A DNA stretch of 64,000 nt from Pseudochrobactrum sp. sp1633 (lineage in GTDB: Bacteria > Pseudomonadota > Alphaproteobacteria > Rhizobiales > Rhizobiaceae). Within the stretch, counting starts at the first letter, position 1. Each line of letters begins with the position of its first letter. The translations under genes were made by a program, and so were the position numbers. The notes below the pieces were generated by a model. It had not been told where the DNA came from, searched no databases, and saw only the letters and a program-made list of their open reading frames with translations. Of the stretch, positions 16,414 through 25,700 are shown piece by piece. The stretch covers positions 1 to 64,000 of the forward strand of contig NZ_JARRAE010000003.1 in NCBI RefSeq assembly GCF_030376605.1. The letters run 5' to 3'.

Positions 16414-16800
16414 TCAGAGTTTTTGCATCAGTTCAAGGCGGTTGCCGAAAGGGTCGTTGATATAGGCGCGATGATAACCACTGATCGGTTCGTCTTCTGT
16501 CGCCTCAATTTCATGAGCCGCCAGTGTTTTCAGAAAGCCTGAGAGATCATCGACCAAAAATGCGGGATGGGCTTTTTGCGCAGGCGTGAAACCCCGCTCC
16601 ACACCCATATGAACCTTGATTGAGCCGAGCTCAAACCAGCATCCGCCACGCTTTGCAAGATTGTCCGGTTTTGCGACCTCGGTCATGCCTAACAGGCCGG
16701 AATAGAAAGTGCGGGCTTTGTCCTCGCCGCCAGCGGGCATTGCAAGCTGAATATGATCCAATCCGAGTATCCGCCCGAGTATCGGCTTAACTGTCGACAT
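16414..16800 (-). CDS. VOC-superfamily protein
   Basis: The 128-residue protein begins with LGLDHIQLAMPAGGEDKART followed by FYSGLLGM, the standard first half of a glyoxalase-fold unit, and ends HRAYINDPFGNRLELMQ, with the metal-ligand glutamate. The histidine in LDHIQLA is the usual first metal ligand. Substrate unknown. A strong ribosome site (AAGGGAGG) precedes ATG 16800. It lies 27 bases from a GNAT gene transcribed in the same direction, so the two may be co-transcribed. Confidence 0.85.
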   Translation of the reverse strand: MSTVKPILGRILGLDHIQLAMPAGGEDKARTFYSGLLGMTEVAKPDNLAKRGGCWFELGSIKVHMGVERGFTPAQKAHPAFLVDDLSGFLKTLAAHEIEATEDEPISGYHRAYINDPFGNRLELMQKL

Positions 16801-16827
16801 CGTATTTCCTCCCTTGGATAGATTTAC

Positions 16828-17346
16828 CTATACAGGCTGTATCAACACAAAATTCTTATGGCGCTCACCGGAAAGCTCGAACCAGACCGAGCCTTGTCTT
16901 TCCATGCCTTGCTGTTGGTAAAAGTTTAGCGCACGTTGATTGTCATGCAAGACTGAAAGCCAGATATGACCTAGATTTCGAGCTGATGCGGCATTTCTGG
17001 CTTGTTGCATTAATGCTTTTCCAATGCCGCGACCGGCATGACGGGATCTGACATAAAGTGTTGTGATTTCAGCAGAACCTGTGCGTGTCGTGAGGCTGTC
17101 AGGCAGGGTGGGTTTGTAATCAAGTGCAATATGGCCAAGCAGCCGGTCATCTTCCTCACAAAGGATGACCTGTCTCTCAGCATCAGCTATGATGCTTTGA
17201 AAATTCTCTGACGTGAAACGCTGTAAAACATAATCGGCGAATATATTGCTGATGCCGCTTTTCGCATAAGTGTTCAGCCATACCTCAATTGATAATGCCG
17301 CAAGTCGAACCGCATCACCGGATAATGCATTGCGATAGATCGTCAA
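16828..17346 (-). CDS. GNAT-family N-acetyltransferase
   Basis: The 172-residue GNAT protein has the acetyl-CoA loop RHAGRGIGKALMQQA, the strand ITTLYV before it, and the C-terminal segment LHDNQRALNFYQQQGM typical of RimI/phosphinothricin-like acetyltransferases. The likely start is TTG 17346 with GGAGGT 6 bases upstream. The substrate is not evident. It is upstream of the VOC gene at 16414-16800 and probably shares its promoter. Confidence 0.82.
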   Translation of the reverse strand: MTIYRNALSGDAVRLAALSIEVWLNTYAKSGISNIFADYVLQRFTSENFQSIIADAERQVILCEEDDRLLGHIALDYKPTLPDSLTTRTGSAEITTLYVRSRHAGRGIGKALMQQARNAASARNLGHIWLSVLHDNQRALNFYQQQGMERQGSVWFELSGERHKNFVLIQPV

Positions 17347-17439
17347 TTTTTACCTCCGGTCAAAATCGGGTTGCAGTTTTCTGACACTGCCTCAGAGAAT
17401 TTTATGGTGTCCGCTAATAATAACAAGGAGGAGAATGTT

Positions 17440-17862
17440 ATGAGCAGACTGATTTTTGTCAATTTCCCAGTCAGCAATGTTGCTCAGGCAATAAGGTTTT
17501 ACGAGGCGATTGGCGCGACTAAAAATGAAATGTTCAGCGATGAAACCGCAGCCTGCATGGTGCTGTCGGAAGTCATTCATGTCATGGTGTTGAGCCACGA
17601 GAAATTTCGCCAGTTCACCCCGAAAAGCATTGCAGATGCCCGTTCGGTGAGCGAAGTGCTGGTTTGTATTTCAGCATCAGATAAGCAGGAAGTGGATGCT
17701 ATTGTCAGTAAAGCTGCAAATGCAGGCGGGAAAGCAGATCCGTCGGCAGTGCAGGATTATGGCTTTATGTATGGCCGCAGTTTTGAAGATTTAGACGGCC
17801 ATATCTGGGAGGTTATGTGGATGGATATGGAAGCTGCAAAGCAGGCTATGGCAAAATCGTAA
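17440..17862 (+). CDS. VOC-superfamily protein, lactoylglutathione-lyase-like
   Basis: The 140-residue protein has the VOC halves MSRLIFVNFPVSNVAQAIRF at the N-terminus and YGFMYGRSFEDLDGHIWEVM at the C-terminus, with the D-x-D-GH-x-WE ending found in the PhnB/glyoxalase-like group. ATG 17440 is preferred over upstream starts because AAGGAGG lies 9 bases before it and the fold begins there. No substrate is assigned. It is divergent from the GNAT gene at 16828-17346. Confidence 0.82.
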   Translation: MSRLIFVNFPVSNVAQAIRFYEAIGATKNEMFSDETAACMVLSEVIHVMVLSHEKFRQFTPKSIADARSVSEVLVCISASDKQEVDAIVSKAANAGGKADPSAVQDYGFMYGRSFEDLDGHIWEVMWMDMEAAKQAMAKS

Positions 17863-17899
17863 AACCGGATTTTACCGGCGCTCAGATGAATGCTGCGGA

Positions 17900-19141
17900 T
17901 TATGATTTGATATCCGCAGCATCATATTGATAGAGCCAGTCCAGATCATGCAGAAAGCTCTCAGGCTTGCGCAGCTTGAAAAGCAAATTGCGGCCGAGTG
18001 CCAGTGGCCCGCCTGCATGATAGGCAATGCGGTTAAGCTGGCCGCGGCGGGCAACTTTGGCAATACGCGCCAGCCTTTGCCGTTCAAAAGCGGCAAGGGC
18101 ACTGCTATGGTCGGTTTGTTCCGGTGATAAATGTGCAGCAAGAGATGCAGCATCTTCAACGGCCATTGCCGCGCCCTGCGCCGCAAAAGGTGTCATGGCA
18201 TGGGAGGCATCGCCCAGCAAAACAAAGCGTTTATCAATCACCATTTTTGGCTCGGGCATCTGGAACATTGGCCAGAATGTCCATTGCGGCGCGGCTTTGA
18301 GCACATCCGTGACTGCCTGTGACCAGCCTGTAAAACTGCGGATCAGCGCTGCACTATCGCCCTTCAGATCCCAGCTCGTGCCGATATCTTCGCCATCGGT
18401 AATTGCCACAAAATTATAAGCCTCACCGTTTTTAATCGGATAGGCAATCAGATGTGCGCCATGACCGAGCCATGCAGAGACTGAGAGGTTATCTTTGAGA
18501 CTGCTGAGGAAGTTTTGCGGAACCTGCGTAACGGGCAGGGTTGTACGCCATGCAATATGATTGGTAAAACGAGCACGGTTTTGATCGGGTGCGGATTGAC
18601 CGGCAACGGCCAGATTGCTGCGCTGTGCCGACCACACACCATCACAGCCGAGCAGTAATTGCCCGCTATAGTCTGTGATCTGATCATTGAGATCAACGCG
18701 GATCGTGACCTTGTCAGCCATAACATGGTGCGACAGGACATTGGCGCCCAGATGAAGGGTAATAAGCGGCTGTCTGCGCACGGCTTTAAGCAGAGCTGCT
18801 TGCAGGTCTGCGCGATGACAGGTGATGTAGGGCGCCTGCCATCGTTGCGCTGCCCGCGCGCCGAGTTCCATGCGCATTAACGGCTGTGCTTTTACGCCAT
18901 CCATCAGGTAGAGGGCATCAGGGCTGACCGCCTGTGGCAGAAGGTCTTCCATAACCCCCAGCCGCTCAAGCAGACGGGTCGCATTGGGAGCCAGTTGCAA
19001 TCCGGCACCGACCTCAGAAAGCGCAAGGGCTTTTTCCATGATCAGAACGGAGAAACCGCGATCCGCCAGCGCCAGAGCAGTCGTGAGACCCGCAAGACCG
19101 GCACCGGCAATGAGTATGCGCTTATCAATCTGGCTGTTCAT
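17900..19141 (-). CDS. FAD-dependent aromatic monooxygenase (salicylate-hydroxylase-like)
   Basis: The 413-residue flavoprotein carries the three class-A monooxygenase motifs: GAGLAGLTTALALADRG (FAD dinucleotide fold near residue 12), GCDGVWSAQR (the DG motif), and LLGDASHAMTPFAAQGAA (the GD motif contacting FAD ribityl). MVEDAASLA-like AVEDAASLAAHL follows. Such enzymes use NAD(P)H and O2 to hydroxylate aromatic rings; 6-hydroxynicotinate or salicylate hydroxylases are nearest by motif, but the substrate is not determinable. It is not embedded in a catabolic cluster. The next gene upstream, a zinc-finger protein, is on the same strand 68 bases away. Confidence 0.85.
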   Translation of the reverse strand: MNSQIDKRILIAGAGLAGLTTALALADRGFSVLIMEKALALSEVGAGLQLAPNATRLLERLGVMEDLLPQAVSPDALYLMDGVKAQPLMRMELGARAAQRWQAPYITCHRADLQAALLKAVRRQPLITLHLGANVLSHHVMADKVTIRVDLNDQITDYSGQLLLGCDGVWSAQRSNLAVAGQSAPDQNRARFTNHIAWRTTLPVTQVPQNFLSSLKDNLSVSAWLGHGAHLIAYPIKNGEAYNFVAITDGEDIGTSWDLKGDSAALIRSFTGWSQAVTDVLKAAPQWTFWPMFQMPEPKMVIDKRFVLLGDASHAMTPFAAQGAAMAVEDAASLAAHLSPEQTDHSSALAAFERQRLARIAKVARRGQLNRIAYHAGGPLALGRNLLFKLRKPESFLHDLDWLYQYDAADIKS

Positions 19142-19209
19142 GGTCGCCCTTGTCCGTGTTATGAACGGTGAAAAGCGGGGGCGGATTTTTCACCAGGTGT
19201 CAATTTGAG

Positions 19210-19467
19210 TTATTCAGCTGCCGCAACGAGCGGGTCGTTGAAATTGCAACCGGCAGGAATGGTCTGCTCTGCACTTAAAGTCGCGTCATGACGATAGAGC
19301 GTTGAGCAATAAGGGCAGACAACTTCCTCTGCATCACCCATGTCGAGAAAAACATGCGGATGGTCAAACGGCGGATTGGCGCCGACGCACATGAATTCTT
19401 TAACGCCGATGCTGATAGCATTGTGGCCGGCATCATTCTGGAAATGAGGGATGATATGATCAGACAT
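19210..19467 (-). CDS. Zinc-finger CHCC (NDUFS6-like) protein
   Basis: The 85-residue protein contains the zf-CHCC signature: an early Cys (FMCVGAN), PPFDHPHVFLDMG, and VVCPYCSTLYR, matching the zinc-binding domain of the mitochondrial complex I subunit NDUFS6 and its bacterial homologues. The zinc ligands are the His of DHPHVF and the Cys residues of CPYC. Its bacterial role is not settled; link to complex I assembly is by homology. It is followed on the same strand by the flavin monooxygenase. A second complex I accessory homologue lies at 7596. Confidence 0.88.
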   Translation of the reverse strand: MSDHIIPHFQNDAGHNAISIGVKEFMCVGANPPFDHPHVFLDMGDAEEVVCPYCSTLYRHDATLSAEQTIPAGCNFNDPLVAAAE

Positions 19468-19781
19468 GTGACAACTCCGGTAATGGCATTACCTTATAGC
19501 ATTTGTTCTTTGAGCGGAATCACTCGCAGCGCAAACGGGCAACAACAAAGCGTGAGAGAAGTCGCAGAAACTAAAGAATATCGTACCGCTCTGACGCATA
19601 ATTTGGCTCTGATGTATCGCGAATAATGAAGGAGCGGAAGTGTTTTTTATTGTTTCTGCTTTAATCTCCGCTTTGTTAAGAAATTGTCATACAGAATGCA
19701 TAAACGAACCGTAACAGAAACACTGTTTGTAGGGTCGACTATCGCCTCGGTTTTTCCGGCGATTTCAGAGGGATTGTTAAC
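19468..19781. other. Divergent intergenic region upstream of ppk
   Basis: This 314-bp gap contains promoters for ppk and the zinc-finger gene. TTGTCATACAG near 19684 resembles half a Pho box, but no matching second half is present. No gene is seen. Confidence 0.35.
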
Positions 19782-22052
19782 GTGTCGCATAAAAAAAGTC
19801 ATGGATCGGTGAAAGAGGCTGAACCTGTGGGTAACGTGCCGGCATTAGTCGCAAAAACAGAAATTGTCGCTGCTGCGGGCGGGCATGCGGAAAGCATGGT
19901 TCCGGATTTGTTTGAAAGCCCTGAGCGTTTTGTCAATCGTGAGTTTTCGTGGTTGCAGTTTAATAAGCGTGTTCTGGCCGAGGCGGTGAACAAGCATCAA
20001 CCGCTCTTGGAGCGTTTGCGCTTCCTGTCGATCTCGGCTGCCAATCTAGACGAGTTTTTTATGGTGCGCATCGCCGGTCTGGCCGGTCAGGTGCGAGCAG
20101 GCGTGGCCACACGCTCGGCCGATGGCCGCACGCCGCAGGAACAGCTGGATTTCGTGCTGGCAGAGGTTGCAACCTTGCAGGCTGCGCAGCAGGAAACGCT
20201 GCAAATGCTGCGTCATGAACTGGCACAGGAAAAGATTGAGATTATCCGCTCTGACCGCCTGAAAAAACATGACAAGAAATGGCTTGAACATCATTTTCTG
20301 GATACGATTTTTCCGGTTCTCACACCATTGTCGCTTGATCCTGCGCATCCGTTTCCGTTCATTCCGAACCTTGGCTTCTCGATGGGGCTGCAACTGTCCC
20401 GCATAACGGACAAGCATCCGATGGTGGCGCTGTTGCGCCTGCCGGTCGCGCTCAGCCGTTTTGTACAGATACCGTCAGAGTCCGGAACCTACCGCTTCAT
20501 CACGCTTGAAGATGTGGTGAGCCTGTTTATTGAACGCCTGTTTCCGGGATACGAAGTGCGTGGTGCCGGTACATTCCGCATCATTCGCGACAGTGATATT
20601 GAAGTGGAAGAAGACGCTGAAGATCTGGTACGCCATTTTGAAACAGCGCTGAAGCGCCGTCGTCGCGGCAAGGTGATCAGCATTGAATTTGACAGTGATA
20701 TGCCGGAGGCGCTGCGGGTCTTTATGACAATGGAGCTCGGTGTGTCCGAGAGCCGTGTCAGTATTCTGCCGGGATTGCTGGCACTGACAATGATCTCAGA
20801 GATTGTCAGTATTCCCCGCGATGATCTGAAATTCATCCCTTACAATCCGCGATTTCCTGAGCGCATCCGCGAGCATGGCGGGGATTGCTTAGCGGCAATT
20901 CGCGAGAAGGACATTGTTGTCCATCACCCGTATGAATCTTTTGACGTGGTGGTGCAGTTTTTGCGTCAGGCTGCAATTGATCCGAATGTGCTCGCGATCA
21001 AGCAAACGCTCTACCGCACGTCTAACAACTCGCCGATTGTGCGTGCGCTGATTGATGCGGCTGAGGCCGGTAAGTCGGTGACCGCGCTGGTGGAGCTGAA
21101 AGCCCGCTTTGACGAGGAAGCGAATATTCGCTGGGCACGCGATCTGGAACGCGCGGGCGTACAGGTGGTGTTCGGCTTTATCGAGTTGAAAACCCACGCT
21201 AAAATGTCGCTCGTTGTGCGTCGTGAAGACGAAAAACTGCGCTCCTATGTGCATCTTGGCACCGGTAATTATCATCCGATCACCGCGAAGATTTACACCG
21301 ATCTGTCCTTCTTCACATCAGATGCGGATACTGCCCGCGATGTGGCTCATATTTTCAATTTCATCACCGGCTATGCGCAGCCGGCCGATGGCATGAAGCT
21401 GGCCATCTCGCCTTTTACGTTACGCCGCCGGATACTGAGCCATATTGAAAATGAGATTGAGCACGCGAAAGCAGGTCGGCCGGCGGCGATCTGGATGAAG
21501 ATGAATTCGCTGGTTGATCCGCAGATTATTGATGCACTGTATAAAGCCAGCAGTGCAGGGGTACAAATTGATCTGGTGGTGCGTGGTATTTGTTGTCTGC
21601 GTCCGCAAGTGCCGGGGCTTTCTGAAAATATACGCGCTAAATCAATTGTCGGCCGTTTTCTTGAGCATTCGCGTATTTTTTGCTTCGGTAACGGGCAGGA
21701 TTTGCCGTCAAAAGAGGCGATTGTCTATATCAGCTCAGCGGATATGATGCCGCGAAATCTCGACCGTCGCGTAGAAACGCTGGTGCCTGTTACAAATGTG
21801 ACCGTGCATCAACAGATTTTATCGCAGATTATGCTTGCAAATCTCTACGATAATCAACAAAGCTTTGAGGTACTTTCAGACGGAACCTCCAAGCGGATTA
21901 AACCCGTGGACGGGGAAGAAGCTTTTAACGCTCAGGAATATTTCATGACCAATCCCAGCCTGTCCGGTCGCGGCAAGTCTCTGAAATCGTCAGCACCGCG
22001 TTTGATTGCGCGCCACAACCGCGTTCGCGCAGAGCGAAACCGTAACGCATGA
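19782..22052 (+). CDS. ppk: Polyphosphate kinase
   Basis: The 756-residue PPK1 enzyme polymerises the gamma-phosphate of ATP into polyphosphate. The N-domain begins at [16 protein letters not shown] (residue 50 on), after a 50-residue variable extension. The autophosphorylated histidine is H472 in [13 protein letters not shown], and [18 protein letters not shown] follows in the catalytic domain. Translation starts at GTG 19782 with AGAGGGA upstream. The end overlaps ppx in ATGA, the usual pairing of synthetic and degrading enzymes. Phosphate control is plausible, but no complete Pho box is visible. Confidence 0.96.
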   Translation: MSHKKSHGSVKEAEPVGNVPALVAKTEIVAAAGGHAESMVPDLFESPERFVNREFSWLQFNKRVLAEAVNKHQPLLERLRFLSISAANLDEFFMVRIAGLAGQVRAGVATRSADGRTPQEQLDFVLAEVATLQAAQQETLQMLRHELAQEKIEIIRSDRLKKHDKKWLEHHFLDTIFPVLTPLSLDPAHPFPFIPNLGFSMGLQLSRITDKHPMVALLRLPVALSRFVQIPSESGTYRFITLEDVVSLFIERLFPGYEVRGAGTFRIIRDSDIEVEEDAEDLVRHFETALKRRRRGKVISIEFDSDMPEALRVFMTMELGVSESRVSILPGLLALTMISEIVSIPRDDLKFIPYNPRFPERIREHGGDCLAAIREKDIVVHHPYESFDVVVQFLRQAAIDPNVLAIKQTLYRTSNNSPIVRALIDAAEAGKSVTALVELKARFDEEANIRWARDLERAGVQVVFGFIELKTHAKMSLVVRREDEKLRSYVHLGTGNYHPITAKIYTDLSFFTSDADTARDVAHIFNFITGYAQPADGMKLAISPFTLRRRILSHIENEIEHAKAGRPAAIWMKMNSLVDPQIIDALYKASSAGVQIDLVVRGICCLRPQVPGLSENIRAKSIVGRFLEHSRIFCFGNGQDLPSKEAIVYISSADMMPRNLDRRVETLVPVTNVTVHQQILSQIMLANLYDNQQSFEVLSDGTSKRIKPVDGEEAFNAQEYFMTNPSLSGRGKSLKSSAPRLIARHNRVRAERNRNA

Positions 22053-23572
22053 CTTTGACACTGGCACAGGGCCGTTTGAAAGGTCTGGAACCGGTCGCAG
22101 TCATTGATATCGGTTCCAACTCCGTGCGTATGGTTATCTATGAAGGTATTGTGCGTTCTCCGACGATTTTCTTTAACGAGAAAATTCTGAGCGGCCTGGG
22201 CAAGGGGCTGGCACAAACCGGTCGTCTGAATGACAAGTCGGTTGCCAGTGCGCTTGAAGCGCTGCGGCGTTTCCGTGCACTCGCCAAACAGGCCGGTGCG
22301 ACAAAAATCTATACGATTGCTACCGCCGCTGCCCGTGAGGCTGAAAACGGACCTGACTTTATTGCGCGGGCGGAAGAAATTCTGGGTGAAAACATTCAGA
22401 TCCTGTCCGGACGCGAAGAGGCTTATTATTCCGCGCTCGGTATTATTTCCGGTTTTCATCATCCTGACGGTATTGCCGGTGACCTTGGCGGCGGCAGTCT
22501 TGAGCTGGTGGATGTGCATGGGGACAATCCGGATAAAGCAATTGGCAGCGGTATTACACTGCCGCTGGGCGGCTTGCGCCTTCAGGATTTATCCGGCGGC
22601 AAGATTACAGAAGCTGCCAAAATTACCCGCAAATATGTCGGCGATGTTTCTTTCCTGAAAGAAGGAAAGGGGCGCACATTCTATGCGGTGGGCGGCACAT
22701 GGCGAAATCTCGCCAAACTGCATATGAGCGCCAAACATTATCCGCTCCATGTTATGCATGGCTATGCGATGGATCCGGAAGACGCTTATCACTTCCTCTA
22801 CCGTGTGGCGCGGTTTGACATTGACCATATGCGCGGCATTGAGGCTGTGTCGAAAAACCGCCGGCAATTGTTGTCCTATGGTGCGACAGTGCTGATGGAA
22901 GTTGTGAAGCGTATGGAACCCGCGCAGATCGTGTTTTCGGCAATGGGTGTGCGTGAAGGTTATCTCTATTCGCTGTTAGCCAAAAAAGAGCAGAAGCTCG
23001 ATCCGTTGCTTTCCGCTGCCGAAGAGCAGGCTGTGCTGCGCTCGCGTTCGCCGCGCCATGCTCATGAGCTGGCTGACTGGACAGGCTATGCCTTTGAGAA
23101 GCTGGGTTATGACGAGACCGAGGATGAAAGCCGCTATCGTCGTGCGGCCTGTCTTCTGGCCGATATCAGCTGGCGGGCGCATCCCGATTATCGCGGGCCG
23201 CAGGCGCTGAATATTATTGCTCACGGTTCTTTCATTGGTATTGATCATCCGGGGCGCGCCTATATGGCGCTGGCCAATTACTACCGCCATGAAGGTGTGA
23301 TGGATGATGAGGTTGCACCTGAAATCATTCGCATTGCTACGCCGCGTCTTCGTGAGCGTGCGCGCATTCTGGGGGCTTTGTTGCGGGTAGTTTATCTGTT
23401 TTCCGCGTCGATGCCAGGGGTTATACCGCAGCTTAAATTGCGTGAAGACGGCGATGCATTGGCGCTGGTGGTGCCGGAAGCTTATCGCGATCTGGTCTCA
23501 GAACGGCTGGATAACCGGTTGAATGTTCTGGCTAAGGTAACCGGCAAAACACTTCGTTTTGCAATTGAATAG
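22049..23572 (+). CDS. ppx: Exopolyphosphatase (Ppx/GppA family)
   Basis: The 507-residue protein has the ASKHA phosphatase core: [16 protein letters not shown] (phosphate loop 1), [20 protein letters not shown] and [13 protein letters not shown] (loop 2), with the catalytic glutamate within the REAEN segment. It removes terminal phosphate from polyphosphate or pppGpp. The C-terminal about 200 residues form an HD-like helical domain common in alphaproteobacterial Ppx. Start ATG overlaps the ppk stop, so translation is coupled. A good terminator follows. Confidence 0.95.
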   Translation: MTLTLAQGRLKGLEPVAVIDIGSNSVRMVIYEGIVRSPTIFFNEKILSGLGKGLAQTGRLNDKSVASALEALRRFRALAKQAGATKIYTIATAAAREAENGPDFIARAEEILGENIQILSGREEAYYSALGIISGFHHPDGIAGDLGGGSLELVDVHGDNPDKAIGSGITLPLGGLRLQDLSGGKITEAAKITRKYVGDVSFLKEGKGRTFYAVGGTWRNLAKLHMSAKHYPLHVMHGYAMDPEDAYHFLYRVARFDIDHMRGIEAVSKNRRQLLSYGATVLMEVVKRMEPAQIVFSAMGVREGYLYSLLAKKEQKLDPLLSAAEEQAVLRSRSPRHAHELADWTGYAFEKLGYDETEDESRYRRAACLLADISWRAHPDYRGPQALNIIAHGSFIGIDHPGRAYMALANYYRHEGVMDDEVAPEIIRIATPRLRERARILGALLRVVYLFSASMPGVIPQLKLREDGDALALVVPEAYRDLVSERLDNRLNVLAKVTGKTLRFAIE

Positions 23573-23603
23573 AGCAAAATATAGCGTTTGCGGTTGAATG
23601 AAT

Positions 23604-23636
23604 AAAAAAGCCGGTTCGTGAGAACCGGCTTTTTTA
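23604..23636. terminator. Terminator after ppk-ppx
   Basis: AAAAGCCGGTTC-GTGA-GAACCGGCTTTTTT is a near-perfect 12-bp stem with a T run. It reaches the stop of the convergent gene at 23634 and may serve both strands. Confidence 0.92.
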
Positions 23637-24173
23637 CATCGCTTTATCGAATTTATAACGCCCTTGCAGCAGCCCGCTCGGAAAAGCCTGATGGCTTGTC
23701 AGCTTCCAATGGTTCATGGACATATCGCCGTCAAATAACCGTACGCCTTTGCCGATTGTGACTGGCACCCAGCTTAAGGTCAGTTCATCGACCAGTTGCT
23801 GTTGCAGGCCTTGGCGCACAACATTACCACCGTCGAGATAGACATGCTTAAGCCCGCGTGCCGAAAGTTCTGTCAGCAGTTCGCGGAGTGAGCCATTAAA
23901 GCTGGTTTCACCATGAAGTGGAGCGAGTGGACGGCTGGTCAGCACAACAACCTGTTTGCCCTCATAGGGCCAGAAGCCGAATGTCAGCACGGTTTCATAG
24001 GTGTTACGCCCCATAACCAGCACGTCAATACTAGCCATAAGTGCATTATAGCCGGTATCTTCCGGCAGGTCAGTTTCGACTGCTGAAAGCCATGACAAGT
24101 CATTGTCAGCGCCTGCAATATAACCATCCAGACTGATGCCCAGAAAGACGCTGACTTTGATTGCGTGGTCCAT
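23634..24173 (-). CDS. Dihydrofolate-reductase-family (RibD C-terminal-like) reductase
   Basis: The 179-residue protein resembles the YyaP/YwjB group of RibD_C/DHFR-fold proteins: KVSVFLGISLDGYIAGADND at the start, VLVMGRNTYETVLTFG, and LKHVYLDGGNVVRQGLQQQLV, the NADPH-contacting stretch. The family probably reduces a small heterocycle, but most members are uncharacterised. It follows rnd by two bases on the same strand and is likely co-transcribed with it. No functional link to RNase D is obvious. Confidence 0.82.
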   Translation of the reverse strand: MDHAIKVSVFLGISLDGYIAGADNDLSWLSAVETDLPEDTGYNALMASIDVLVMGRNTYETVLTFGFWPYEGKQVVVLTSRPLAPLHGETSFNGSLRELLTELSARGLKHVYLDGGNVVRQGLQQQLVDELTLSWVPVTIGKGVRLFDGDMSMNHWKLTSHQAFPSGLLQGRYKFDKAM

Positions 24174-24175
24174 TG

Positions 24176-25330
24176 TTAATCCAGTGAGACTGCCTTGATC
24201 TTGCGGTTCTCGAATTTGATACCGATTTTACCTTCGATCATCCGGAGTGCTTTTTCCCCGAACAATTCACGGCGCCAGCCCTTCAGCGCCGGTACATCAG
24301 CAGCATCGCCCTTGGCGGCAATCTGATCAATATCATCGGATGAGGCGACAACTTTTGCAGCCACGCCATGATCTTCCGTGATGATTTTGAGCAGCAATTT
24401 CAGAACATCAGAAGCAGCCCCTGTGCCTTCCGGTGCGTTATATTGCTTCGGCAGGCGCGGCATATCCTCTTTTGATAAGCTCAAAGCATCATTGATGGCT
24501 TCAACCAGCCCGTTGGCATAGGCCGAACGCTCCCAGCCCTTCGGAATGGTGCGCAGCCGTGACAGTGCTTCAGAGTCGCGCGGCTGTTGCTGGGCGATTT
24601 CCTGTATCGTGTCATCTTTGATAACGCGTCCGCGCGGAACATTGCGCTCGCGTGCAGCACGTTCACGCCATGCGGCAACGCGCTGCATAACGGCCAGTTC
24701 AGCAGGCTTGCGCAGGCGGATTTTCAGACGCTTCCATGCATCGTCAGGATGCACGTCATAGGTTTCGCGGGCGGTGAGAATGCGAATTTCTTCGCTCACC
24801 CAGTCGCCGCGGTTTTCTTTTGTCAGGCGATCCTGCAAATAGAGATAAACATCGCGTAAGTGCGTAACATCGGCCAGCGCATAATCCAGCTGTTTGTCGC
24901 TCAACGGGCGACGGCGCCAGTCGGTAAAGCGGGACGACTTGTCCAGATTAACGCCGGTAATGCGGGCGACCAGCTGATCATAGGAGATCGCATCGCCAAA
25001 GCCGCAAACCATCGCCGCAACCTGTGTGTCGAACACCGGTTCAGGGATCAGATTGCCGAGATGAAAAACGATTTCAATATCCTGCCGCGCGGCATGGAAA
25101 ACCTTGACGATCGCCTTGTTTGCCATCAGCTCGAAAAACGGACGTAGATCAATTCCCGGTGCCAGTGCATCTACGAGAGCTGTCGTGTCCGGCGATGCCA
25201 TCTGGATCAGGCAAAGCTCCGGCCAGAAAGTGGTTTCGCGAATGAATTCGGTATCCACAGTCACAAAAGCAGATTTTGAAAGCTGTGAAACGGCCTCTTC
25301 AAGACCTTGTGTCGTCGTAATCAGTTCCAT
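24176..25330 (-). CDS. rnd: Ribonuclease D
   Basis: The 384-residue 3'-5' exoribonuclease has the DEDDy catalytic motifs FVTVDTEFIRE (D and E), FHAARQDIEIVFHL (D) and DYALADVTHLRDVY (Tyr and D), followed by an HRDC domain near residues 210-290 (AWRERAARERNVPRGRVIKD). It trims tRNA and other stable RNA 3' ends. ATG 25330 gives the family N-terminus MELITTT; an in-frame ATG lies 21 bases upstream. It precedes the DHFR-like gene on the same strand. The divergent aspS gene lies beyond a repeat-bearing gap. Confidence 0.94.
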   Translation of the reverse strand: MELITTTQGLEEAVSQLSKSAFVTVDTEFIRETTFWPELCLIQMASPDTTALVDALAPGIDLRPFFELMANKAIVKVFHAARQDIEIVFHLGNLIPEPVFDTQVAAMVCGFGDAISYDQLVARITGVNLDKSSRFTDWRRRPLSDKQLDYALADVTHLRDVYLYLQDRLTKENRGDWVSEEIRILTARETYDVHPDDAWKRLKIRLRKPAELAVMQRVAAWRERAARERNVPRGRVIKDDTIQEIAQQQPRDSEALSRLRTIPKGWERSAYANGLVEAINDALSLSKEDMPRLPKQYNAPEGTGAASDVLKLLLKIITEDHGVAAKVVASSDDIDQIAAKGDAADVPALKGWRRELFGEKALRMIEGKIGIKFENRKIKAVSLD

Positions 25331-25421
25331 TGTTTTTCTATAACCAATCACAATTGCTTTGTCGCGGAAAACTAAACTTAAAAATCACATATATTGTGAC
25401 TTAACTACGATTCTTCGATTT

Positions 25422-25526
25422 GAAGCATTTCCGGTTCAGATTGGACAGTTGGAAATGCTTCGTCCCTTTGTTTTGCGTGCATTTTGCGCCGAAAACCGTT
25501 TAACACTTTTCGGAATGCGCTCTATG
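25422..25526 (-). repeat. Dispersed palindromic repeat, family A (RIME-like)
   Basis: GAAGCATTTCC at the left pairs with GGAAATGCTTC 18 bases on, and a second imperfect palindrome (GCGCCGAAAACCG ... TTTTCGGAATGCGC) follows. The same two-palindrome design recurs at 33063, 39437 and 63022. It resembles the intergenic mosaic elements of rhizobia. It lies in the 370-bp gap between rnd and aspS, which otherwise holds only promoters. Confidence 0.7.
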
Positions 25527-25700
25527 TTGTCTGTTGCTCGCAGTTGAGACCGGTTATAGAACATTCAGATTGAATCAATTTGGCTGTATAAGGGTCTAAC
25601 TCTTGACTTTTTGCGGCCAAAATGCGCTTGTCCGACAACATAAAAATCAGATTTTATCCTCGATTTTACGTTTTTTACCACTCTTCTGAAGGCAGATAAC

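Noticed and set aside
19680-19710. Pho box upstream of ppk
   Set aside because: Only one half-site (TTGTCAT) is recognisable; the second half 11 bases on does not match, so the call is not supported.
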